Source of the DNA: Rhodoligotrophos appendicifer | GTDB taxonomy: Bacteria; Pseudomonadota; Alphaproteobacteria; Rhizobiales; Im1 | Assembly: GCF_007474605.1 (NCBI RefSeq) | Contig: NZ_VHKL01000021.1 | Location: forward strand, 1 to 38,626 | Direction of reading: 5' to 3' | Length of the DNA stretch: 38,626 bases | In this document: positions 32,194 to 38,626 of the stretch, piece by piece | Layout: each line of letters begins with the position of its first letter | How positions within the stretch are numbered: the stretch's first letter is position 1 | Translations under genes and position numbers: made by a program | The notes under the pieces: generated by a model | Databases searched by the model: none | The model's input: the letters and a program-made list of their open reading frames with translations, nothing else | What the model was told of the DNA's origin: nothing

Positions 32194-33432
32194 ATGATAA
32201 ACAGAAGGGATGTACTTGCAGGTTCTCTCGGTGCCTTAGCGTTTTCCGCAGCGGGATCTTCTGCGGTCCAGGCCAAAGACGCTCCCGGTGTCACGGAAGC
32301 GGCGATTACCGTTGGCGTTCTTTCTGTCCTGACAGGCCCCGTCGCCCTTCAAGGCGTGCCAATCGCAAACGGCGTGGATGCTTACTTCAAGAACCTCAAT
32401 GAAATGGGCGGAAGCTCAAACCGCGAGATCACGATCCTGAAGAGGGATCATCAGTATAATGGCCAGACTGCCAACCAGATCTTTGCCGAGATGACGCCGC
32501 GTGTCGCTATTTATGCCGACCTTTTCGGAACGCCCATTATTGCCGCTCTGCAACGACGGATCAAACAGGCGAACATACTGGTCGTCCCAAGCACGTTCGG
32601 ATCGCCCTTCTATTCGGATCCCCAGCTGATTGTGCCTTTCGCGCCTTATCCTATCCAGATTAGCGCGGGAATAGACTTCCTGGTGAAGGAGAAGAACGGA
32701 AAATCCCTTAAATGGGCGATTGTGGAGCGCCACGATAATTTAGGCGCCGACGGCGTGGCTGCCTTTGACTTCGCAACTAAGCATTACGGGCTCGAAGTGG
32801 TTGCAAAGCAAACATATGAGCCATCGGATACTGATTTCACGGCTCAGATCCAAGCATTGAAGGACTCCGGCGCCAACGCAGTTGTTCTGGCGAACACATC
32901 AGCTGTCAGCGCCCAGTTTGTGGTGGGACTGGCGAGGCTCGGCGTACACGCAACTTGGCTTGGTTGGCAACCTTCCTTCGATCCCGGCCTGGCTAAGAAC
33001 AAGGAATTCATGTCCATTGTTGCACAGGACAAATTTTATATAGGATCGTGTTTACCGGCATGGTCAACCCAGGCGCCTGAAATGACTAAAGTGAGGGAAG
33101 TGAAGGAGAAATACTTCCCTGACCAGGCACCTGATCCCTACTTCACCTTTGGCTATATCCATGGCGCAATCACCAATGCGGTCCTCTCGGCTGCAATTAA
33201 ATCGGGGGACTTGACCCGGACCGGGATCAATGCGGCGGTGAAAGACGTGGGGACCACCGACCTGAACGGACTTCTCACCAATCCCGTCAATTTCGCCGAG
33301 CCACCGCAGAAACGCTTTCCGCGCGCGGTGCAAATTTGGGAGGTGTCCGAATCTGATCCGAGCTTCCAAGCGCCGGTTACGGATTACTTCATAGGCGAGT
33401 CCGCCAGCAAATATCCGATGCCTGGCGCCTAA
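32194..33432 (+). CDS. Tat-exported branched-chain-amino-acid-type substrate-binding protein
   Basis: About 412 residues of the Peripla_BP_6 family. The N-terminus MINRRDVLAGSLGALAFSA has a twin-arginine motif followed by a hydrophobic stretch and probable cleavage after AVQA. The mature part begins ITVGVLSVLTGPVALQG, which is typical, and later shows AIVERHDNLGADGVAAFDFA and YIHGAITNAVLSAAIKSGD. The frame is open from 32134, but ATG 32194 has GGGAGG six bases upstream and starts the signal. It diverges from livFGHM and supplies that importer with substrate. The substrate is unknown and may be non-amino-acid. Confidence 0.92.
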   Translation: MINRRDVLAGSLGALAFSAAGSSAVQAKDAPGVTEAAITVGVLSVLTGPVALQGVPIANGVDAYFKNLNEMGGSSNREITILKRDHQYNGQTANQIFAEMTPRVAIYADLFGTPIIAALQRRIKQANILVVPSTFGSPFYSDPQLIVPFAPYPIQISAGIDFLVKEKNGKSLKWAIVERHDNLGADGVAAFDFATKHYGLEVVAKQTYEPSDTDFTAQIQALKDSGANAVVLANTSAVSAQFVVGLARLGVHATWLGWQPSFDPGLAKNKEFMSIVAQDKFYIGSCLPAWSTQAPEMTKVREVKEKYFPDQAPDPYFTFGYIHGAITNAVLSAAIKSGDLTRTGINAAVKDVGTTDLNGLLTNPVNFAEPPQKRFPRAVQIWEVSESDPSFQAPVTDYFIGESASKYPMPGA

Positions 33433-33443
33433 ACCTTCAACCG

Positions 33444-33473
33444 TCGCCGCCTGGTTTAACGTTCAGGCGGCGA
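33444..33473 (+). terminator. Hairpin after the binding-protein gene
   Basis: TCGCCGCCTG (33444-33453) and CAGGCGGCGA (33464-33473) form a perfect, GC-rich 10-bp stem with a 10-nt loop, 12 nt after the stop codon. No T-run follows, so a classical intrinsic terminator is not supported. It may stabilise the binding-protein mRNA or attenuate read-through into the downstream genes. Confidence 0.4.
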
Positions 33474-33519
33474 TGGCTAAGTACGTTGCCAACGAAGAAA
33501 TTTTTTGCTGAGGATATAA

Positions 33520-34293
33520 ATGAATCTTGATCTTGATGGCTGCAAGGCACTCATCACCGGGGCCAGCAAAGGGCTCGGAAAGGCCTGTGCGAAGGCACTA
33601 GCAGACGAAGGCGCTCGTGTTTTCATCTGTGCCAGGAATGCAGAGGAGACCGAGCAGACGGCAAGAGAGATCGGCGCGAGCGGATGGATGTCTGCGGACG
33701 TCTCTCAATTCGAAGAAGTGCGCAAGCTAATGGCTGGAGCGACAGCTGCGCTCGGCGGGCTAGACATACTGGTTGCCAATGCTGGCGGACCGCCGACTGG
33801 CCCTTTCGACAGAGCGCCGGATCAAGATTGGGATATTGCTAACCAGTTGACCCTGATGAGCGCGGTTCGCCTGACTAGGGAAGCCCTGCCAGCGCTTAAG
33901 GCCTCAGGGCGCGGTCGAGTAATTCACCTCACCGGTTATGGCGTGAAGGAACCCATGACCGATCTCGTGGTGTCTGATGCCGTGCGGGCGGGGGTCACCG
34001 TCATGGCCAAAACACTTGCGACAGACCTAGGCCCCTTCGGCATCACGGTTAACTGCATCGCACCCGGGCCCATCATGACCGACCGCCTGATCCAAGTGCA
34101 TGCAGCGCGAGCGGACAATATTGGAATAAGCCTAGACGAACAGTTCAAGAGGTTCGCCGAGACGATTCCAGTTAGGCGGGTGGGAGAACCGAAGGAAATC
34201 GGTGACCTTTGCGCCTTCCTATGCTCCCCACAGGCCGGATACATCACCGGCCAAGCGATCGTCGTAGATGGTGGCGTTAACAGATCCATTTAG
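33520..34293 (+). CDS. Atypical SDR lacking the catalytic Tyr-Lys pair
   Basis: A 257-residue Rossmann-fold protein with TGASKGLG (about residues 13-20), NAGGPP near residue 88 and a C-terminal TGQAIVVDGG, so cofactor binding is expected. Where classical SDRs have YxxxK, this protein reads SDAVRAG, and the catalytic Ser region is LTGYG. This matches a known SDR subgroup (NAGGPP, 'SNxxRxG') without the standard triad. Activity may use other residues or be lost. It follows the binding-protein gene by 87 nt with a hairpin between, and precedes DUF35 by 12 nt. Confidence 0.85.
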   Translation: MNLDLDGCKALITGASKGLGKACAKALADEGARVFICARNAEETEQTAREIGASGWMSADVSQFEEVRKLMAGATAALGGLDILVANAGGPPTGPFDRAPDQDWDIANQLTLMSAVRLTREALPALKASGRGRVIHLTGYGVKEPMTDLVVSDAVRAGVTVMAKTLATDLGPFGITVNCIAPGPIMTDRLIQVHAARADNIGISLDEQFKRFAETIPVRRVGEPKEIGDLCAFLCSPQAGYITGQAIVVDGGVNRSI

Positions 34294-34305
34294 CCGAGGG
34301 AGCCC

Positions 34306-34722
34306 ATGGACACTCAGTTATCTGAGCATTCGCCAATGCAGTCGCTGGCAGGCGATGCCTTTGTCCCCGATGCTGAAGGCGGACCAGTTCTTATCGGTGG
34401 AGAATGCGAGGAGTGCGGGAACTTGACCTATCCTCGCGCCGCTGTATGCCCCGTCTGCATGAGCGAGGAACTGCAGCCCGTGGAGATGTCACGAGAAGGA
34501 ATACTCTACTCCTTCACGATGGTTCATGTGGGGCCAAGTCATTGGAAGAAGCCATTTGCGCTTGGCTATGTCGACTTGCCGAATGGCGTAAGAGTGTTCA
34601 GCCACTTACGCGGTGACACAATCAGAATTGGCTGCCGCATGACGCTTTCAACAGGCGAACTCGGCCACAACCCCGACGGGACAACCGTCACCAGCTTCGT
34701 GTTTCAGCCATCGGAGACATGA
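34306..34722 (+). CDS. DUF35 Zn-ribbon/OB-fold protein, thiolase partner
   Basis: A 138-residue protein with an N-terminal zinc ribbon (Cys34, 37, 48 and 51: CEECG and CPVC), followed by an OB-fold-like half (LYSFTMVHVGP, ALGYVDLPNGVRVFSHL). In archaea and many bacteria DUF35 proteins form a complex with SCP2-type thiolases or acyl-CoA hydratases, helping to channel CoA intermediates. Its stop overlaps the thiolase start by 4 nt (ATGA), as expected for an obligate pair. No enzyme activity of its own is predicted. Confidence 0.92.
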   Translation: MDTQLSEHSPMQSLAGDAFVPDAEGGPVLIGGECEECGNLTYPRAAVCPVCMSEELQPVEMSREGILYSFTMVHVGPSHWKKPFALGYVDLPNGVRVFSHLRGDTIRIGCRMTLSTGELGHNPDGTTVTSFVFQPSET

Positions 34723-35864
34723 GTATGGACGGCGTATCAATCATCGGGGTGGGCATGATCCCCTTCGGCAAGTATCCCGACCGCAAACTCGCAGATCTTG
34801 GCTGGCCGGCCGTGAAAGCAGCTGTCAGAGATGCCGGCATTGAACCGCGCCGAATACAGGCGGCTTTCTGTGGCACGGCGTTAGGCGGAATGATGTCAGG
34901 TCAGCGGGTGCTGGGGCGTCTCGGGTTGACTGGCATTCCGATTACCAATGTCGAGAATGCTTGCTCTTCCAGTTCCAGCGCCTTTAGGCAGGGAGTGGTG
35001 GCAATCCAATCCGGTCAATACGACGCCGTGCTGGTCATCGGCGTTGAGAAACTTACCAAGTTTGGCGGCGGCACTCTGCCGCTCGAGGAGGAGGACTGGG
35101 AAGTTCGTCTCGGCCTATCAATGCCCGCGCTCTATGCCATGCGTGCCCAGCGTTACATGCATGATTTTGGACTGACCCGGGAACAACTGGCTCTGGTGTC
35201 AGTAAAAAACCGCAAACATGGCGCCCTCAACCCGGATGCTCAAATGCGCAAGCCCGTGACCGTTGAGGAGGTCCTGGCATCTCGCGCCATCTCGGACCCC
35301 TTCACACTGCTGCAGTGCTGCCCAACTGGCGACGGGGCCGCAGCCATCGTTCTATCCGCGACTTCGATTGCGCGGGAGTATCGCAGCGATCCTATCCAGG
35401 TGCTCGCTTCCGACCTTACCTCAGGCAAATTTACGACTGGCTTTCGCGACATGACAATCCCCGAGATCACCGTGCGCGGCGCAAAGGAGGCGTATGAACA
35501 TGCCGGTGTCGGGCCGGATGACATTGATGTCGCCGAGGTACACGATGCGTTCAGTATCGCGGAGCTGCTCTACTACGAAGCCTTTGGCTTTTGCGGGCGT
35601 GGCGAGGCGGGAAGGTTCCTTGAGAGCGGAAGCACGACCTTTGGCGGCACGGTCGTGGTCAACCCTTCGGGCGGCCTACTCTCCAAAGGCCATCCCGTAG
35701 GTGCGACGGGGGCAGCACAAGTCGTCGAAATCGTACGTCAGCTCCGTGGTGAAGCCGGTGAGCGACAAGTCGAGGGAGCCAAAGTTGGTCTTACGCATGC
35801 TACTGGCGGCGGTATTTCCGGTTTTGACCATGGCGCTTGCGCCATTCACATTCTCGCGCGGTAA
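34719..35864 (+). CDS. Thiolase (acetyl-CoA acetyltransferase/SCP2 type)
   Basis: A 381-residue thiolase-fold enzyme that would cleave a beta-ketoacyl-CoA with CoA, or condense acyl-CoAs. The nucleophile is Cys82 in NACSSSSSA; the HDAF histidine and GGLLSKGHPVGATG segment are present. HATGGG and a late Cys in GACAIHIL fit the family. The DUF35 partner is immediately upstream. A second thiolase of the same type begins at the window's left edge. Substrate unknown. Confidence 0.92.
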   Translation: MSMDGVSIIGVGMIPFGKYPDRKLADLGWPAVKAAVRDAGIEPRRIQAAFCGTALGGMMSGQRVLGRLGLTGIPITNVENACSSSSSAFRQGVVAIQSGQYDAVLVIGVEKLTKFGGGTLPLEEEDWEVRLGLSMPALYAMRAQRYMHDFGLTREQLALVSVKNRKHGALNPDAQMRKPVTVEEVLASRAISDPFTLLQCCPTGDGAAAIVLSATSIAREYRSDPIQVLASDLTSGKFTTGFRDMTIPEITVRGAKEAYEHAGVGPDDIDVAEVHDAFSIAELLYYEAFGFCGRGEAGRFLESGSTTFGGTVVVNPSGGLLSKGHPVGATGAAQVVEIVRQLRGEAGERQVEGAKVGLTHATGGGISGFDHGACAIHILAR

Positions 35865-35869
35865 CGTAG

Positions 35870-37126
35870 ATGGCTCGCTCTTCGCAAGCGGACGCAAGTG
35901 TGGAGGCGCCACCGCTAACCGGCTTACGCGTGCTCGACCTCACGCAGTTCCTATCCGGCCCTTTTGGCACTCAAATGCTCGGCGATTTGGGCGCACAGAT
36001 CATCAAGCTTGAGCCGCCGCAAGGTGATTCCTCACGATCTATTCCCCCACATTTTATTGAAAGTGATAGTCTTTATTATATCTCGATCAACCGTAACAAG
36101 AAGAGTGTTGCCGTCGATATAAAGACTTCGGCTGGCATTGATCTTGTCCGGAGGCTTGCTCTAGGCTGCGACGTGGTGATCGAAAATTTCCGGCCCGGCG
36201 TGCTCGATCGGCTCGGACTGAAGAGCAGCGAACTTCGTGACCGCAAACCAAGTCTCATCTGGTGCTCGATCTCCGGCTTTGGACAGGACGGTCCATATAG
36301 GGACAAGCCCGCCTATGATATGATTGTGCAGGCCCTATCCGGGGGCATGAGCCTCACAGGTGAGCCAGGCCGACCTGCGTCCCGAGCGGGGGTTCCCATT
36401 GGCGACTTGGCTGCTGGTATGTATGCGGCAACAGCCATTTTAGCGGCTCTACACCGCCGCACCTTAACGGGACGCGGCGACTTCATCGATATCTCTATGC
36501 TGGACTGTCAAGCCGCCATGCTTTGCTACCAAGGTGCTTATTATCTGCACTCAGGCAAGATCCCCGCGCGACAGGGCAGTGGCCACGATTCAATCCCGAC
36601 TTATCGAGGATTCGCGACGGCCGATGGCTCAGAGATCGTCATAACCGCCAATACTGAGCGGATGTGGCAAGGTCTGTGCCGCGCACTTGGCCTCGATCAG
36701 TTGGCTGATGACCCGAAATTTAAAACAAACCGGGAGCGTTATAACAATCGGGCAGAGCTTTGGCCCATTCTGGAGACTGCATTTCGTCTACGATCAGCGG
36801 CTGAATGGGTGCCCTTGCTCGAGTCCGAAGCTATTCCAGTTGGGGTGGTGAATACCTTGGATCGAGTAATGGTGGATCCGCAGATCCAGCATCGTGAAAT
36901 GGTCATGCATTTGCACTCAGAGGACGGGCGCGAGGCCCGCGTAATGGGAAACCCCATGGTTTTCAAGGATGCTCGGGCGAACGAAATAACTTATCCGCCA
37001 GCATTGGGCGAAAACACGTTTGATGTGCTGCAGGACATGCTTGGAATGAACGCAGAGGAGCTCACAGAACTCGTCAAGTGCGGTGCAATCCCACCATCCG
37101 TCAAAACTACACCCCCGGTTGGTTAA
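35870..37126 (+). CDS. CaiB/BaiF family CoA-transferase (class III)
   Basis: A 418-residue class III CoA-transferase moving CoA between carboxylates. It has LSGPFGTQMLGDLGAQIIKLEPP near the N-terminus, NRNKKSVAVDIK, ENFRPGVLDRLGL, and the catalytic Asp150 in AYDMIVQALSGGMSLTG. GRGDFIDISMLD lies around residue 205. Length and residues suggest an active enzyme. It starts 5 nt after the thiolase stop. The donor and acceptor acids cannot be inferred. Confidence 0.93.
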   Translation: MARSSQADASVEAPPLTGLRVLDLTQFLSGPFGTQMLGDLGAQIIKLEPPQGDSSRSIPPHFIESDSLYYISINRNKKSVAVDIKTSAGIDLVRRLALGCDVVIENFRPGVLDRLGLKSSELRDRKPSLIWCSISGFGQDGPYRDKPAYDMIVQALSGGMSLTGEPGRPASRAGVPIGDLAAGMYAATAILAALHRRTLTGRGDFIDISMLDCQAAMLCYQGAYYLHSGKIPARQGSGHDSIPTYRGFATADGSEIVITANTERMWQGLCRALGLDQLADDPKFKTNRERYNNRAELWPILETAFRLRSAAEWVPLLESEAIPVGVVNTLDRVMVDPQIQHREMVMHLHSEDGREARVMGNPMVFKDARANEITYPPALGENTFDVLQDMLGMNAEELTELVKCGAIPPSVKTTPPVG

Positions 37127-37132
37127 GGTCTT

Positions 37133-37921
37133 TTGACAGTGCATCTCAAAGCAAATGGAATCAGCATTCATTACCGCATCGACGGGCCCGATGCGGCTCC
37201 CTGGTTGATCTTCAGCAATTCATTGGCGACAGACCTTTCTATGTGGGAGCCGCAGACGGCAGAGCTTTCCAAGGCGTTCCGGATCTTGCGCTACGATCAA
37301 CGCGGACACGGTAAGACAGAAGCCCCAGGAGGGCGTTACAGTTTCGACACGCTCATGGCCGATGTGGTCGCCCTCATGGACGAGCTGTCAATCGAGCGGG
37401 CGCATTTTTGTGGCCTGTCGATGGGTGGTTCCACGGCAATGGGGATGGCGCAAAACCATTCGAACCGTCTTGACCGGGTGATCGTCTGCGATTCCCCTTG
37501 TTTCTCGACTGCTGCTGCAACCCAGCAGTGGGAAGAACGAATAGCTGTCGCCCGCTCCGAAGGCATGGAGGGGCTTGTCGAATCGACGCTCGCCCGCTGG
37601 TATCCAGCTGATACTCTTGCGGCCTCTCCTCCGCAGGTAAGTAAGGTTCGGGAAATGATCCTGGCAACGCCGGTGAATGGTTTTGCCGGCTGTGCAGCGG
37701 CTCTCGCAACGCACGATTTTCGCTCAAATATCGGCGCCGTGAAGCTGCCGATGTTGCTCGTCGCGGGAGAGAAGGATGGGGTCGTGCCGGCGGCGATGCA
37801 GGACATACACAGAGAGATGTCGACGTCGCAATTTGTGTCTCTGCCAAATGCGGGGCACATTTCCAATCTCGATCAGCCAGCCCTGTTCTCGAACGCATTA
37901 AGTGAGTTCTTGGCTGAGTAA
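37133..37921 (+). CDS. Alpha/beta hydrolase, 3-oxoadipate enol-lactonase-like
   Basis: A 262-residue hydrolase. The triad is Ser96 (GLSMGG), Asp215 (AGEKDGVVP) and His242 (NAGHISNLDQP). FSNSLATDLSMWEPQ and YDQRGHGKTEAPGG closely resemble PcaD-type enol-lactonases. The start is a TTG at 37133 (AAGG four bases upstream), with GTG 37139 as an alternative. No other protocatechuate-pathway genes are nearby, so a different lactone or ester is likely. It follows the CoA-transferase by 6 nt. Confidence 0.87.
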   Translation: MTVHLKANGISIHYRIDGPDAAPWLIFSNSLATDLSMWEPQTAELSKAFRILRYDQRGHGKTEAPGGRYSFDTLMADVVALMDELSIERAHFCGLSMGGSTAMGMAQNHSNRLDRVIVCDSPCFSTAAATQQWEERIAVARSEGMEGLVESTLARWYPADTLAASPPQVSKVREMILATPVNGFAGCAAALATHDFRSNIGAVKLPMLLVAGEKDGVVPAAMQDIHREMSTSQFVSLPNAGHISNLDQPALFSNALSEFLAE

Positions 37922-37953
37922 GCACTCGCAAGACATGGGAGGATAAGGACAAC

Positions 37954-38626
37954 ATGGGAAAGCTTGACAACAGGGTGGCCTTAGTCACCGGAGGACAACG
38001 AGGATTAGGAGCGGCCATCCTCAGGGAACTGGCGGCGGAAGGGGCGATATGCGTCGTGAACTATCCATGGGAGATGGAAGCTGAAGCCGCCCAAAACTTG
38101 GTCAAGGAACTGAAAGCGCTAGGGGCAAACGCAGTGGCCATGGAGGCCGACGTTACCAATACCGAGGACGTGATTACCCTCATCGCGAAAATCCGCGATC
38201 AGTTTGGGCACCTCGATATCCTCGTGAACAATGCCGGACTGAACACGCTAAAGACCTGGGAAGACCTGGATCGAGACAGCTGGGACAACACACTCGCCGT
38301 CAACCTCACCGGCGTTTTCAACTGCTGCAAAGCCGTTCTCGATATCATGAGCGAGCAGAAGAAGGGCAACATCATTAACATTGCTTCGGTTGCTGCCTTC
38401 ATCGGTCGCGGCAATGCCGACTATATCGCCACGAAGGCCGCCGTACTCGGATTGACACGAAGTTTGGCACGCCAGTACGGCAGACACGGCATCCGAACAA
38501 ATTCAATTTCGCCGGGCTTTCACAATACTGAGATGACACAGCGCGCGCGACAGACGAGTGCCGAGAGTGCGGACGAGTTCATCAAAATGGTACCGCTCGG
38601 CTACCTCGCCGAAGCTGATAGCATCG
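37954..38626 (+). CDS. Short-chain dehydrogenase/reductase, 3'-truncated by window edge
   Basis: The frame opens at ATG 37954 (AAGGA just upstream) and is still open at the window end, about 224 codons. It reads MGKLDNRVALVTGGQRGLGA (cofactor loop TGGQRGLG), LVNNAG near residue 93, catalytic Ser in INIASVAA, and Tyr/Lys in YIATKAA. It resembles FabG/3-ketoacyl or gluconate-type SDRs with a complete triad. It lies 32 nt after the hydrolase gene in the same direction. The C-terminus and any later genes are not visible. Confidence 0.88.
   Translation, partial: MGKLDNRVALVTGGQRGLGAAILRELAAEGAICVVNYPWEMEAEAAQNLVKELKALGANAVAMEADVTNTEDVITLIAKIRDQFGHLDILVNNAGLNTLKTWEDLDRDSWDNTLAVNLTGVFNCCKAVLDIMSEQKKGNIINIASVAAFIGRGNADYIATKAAVLGLTRSLARQYGRHGIRTNSISPGFHNTEMTQRARQTSAESADEFIKMVPLGYLAEADSI

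Noticed and set aside
31881-32402. Plus-strand frame crossing the divergent promoter and the start of the binding-protein gene
   Set aside because: It overlaps the Tat-signal gene in another frame and covers mirrored promoter elements. No protein motif is seen.
37133-37921. Assigning the hydrolase to the protocatechuate pathway as pcaD
   Set aside because: The similarity is real, but no other pca genes are in the window and the family acts on many lactones and esters, so the gene symbol was withheld.
1-38626. Insertion sequences, integrase genes, tRNA genes or CRISPR arrays as signs of a mobile island
   Set aside because: None was seen in reading the translations and the repeats. The mosaic nature is inferred only from the gene stump and composition change at the left edge.

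Overview
The window is a dense, mosaic catabolic region, probably from an alphaproteobacterium of the rhizobial order (Hyphomicrobiales). That placement is inferred from moderately high GC, several ABC importers of the branched-chain-amino-acid (HAAT) and polyamine types packed next to SDR/CoA-type catabolic genes, and a LivH-LivM fused permease. No rRNA, tRNA, CRISPR array or insertion sequence was seen. Nothing in the window fixes the genus.

Left part, about 1-15.5 kb. The left edge holds the start of a thiolase-like gene, preceded by a short 3' scrap of an acyl-CoA dehydrogenase gene. This looks like a recombination joint. From there a minus-strand set (SDR, acyl-CoA ligase, SDR, cytochrome P450, GntR/FCD regulator, periplasmic binding protein) diverges near 7.0-7.2 kb from a plus-strand set: LivG-type ATPase, fused LivHM permease, a progesterone 5-beta-reductase/iridoid synthase-like (PRISE) reductase, an IclR regulator and a GNAT protein. 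A separate promoter then drives a beta-keto acid cleavage enzyme (BKACE, DUF849) and an Old Yellow Enzyme-type flavin/Fe-S reductase. Together these suggest uptake of an alicyclic or terpenoid-like compound, hydroxylation, oxidation, enone reduction, CoA activation and C-C cleavage. The substrate is unknown.

Middle part, about 15.5-22.5 kb. A GntR/FCD regulator is followed by a complete spermidine/putrescine-type importer (ATPase, binding protein, two permeases), an M20-family hydrolase with altered metal-site residues, and a gamma-glutamyl-GABA hydrolase-like glutamine amidotransferase. This reads as an uptake-and-deacylation module for an amine or amide.

Right part, about 22.9-38.6 kb. A minus-strand operon runs livF-livG-livH-livM-SDR-FAD subunit-2Fe-2S subunit-molybdenum subunit-IclR, with most genes overlapping by 4 nt. 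It diverges from a plus-strand set: a Tat-exported Liv-type binding protein, an atypical SDR, a DUF35 Zn-ribbon protein, a thiolase, a CaiB/BaiF CoA-transferase, an enol-lactonase-like hydrolase and an SDR cut by the window edge. The divergent control region has two TTGACA elements and two GAAC-N4-GTTC palindromes placed in exact mirror symmetry. The likely logic is import, molybdenum-dependent hydroxylation, dehydrogenation, CoA transfer and thiolytic cleavage under IclR control.
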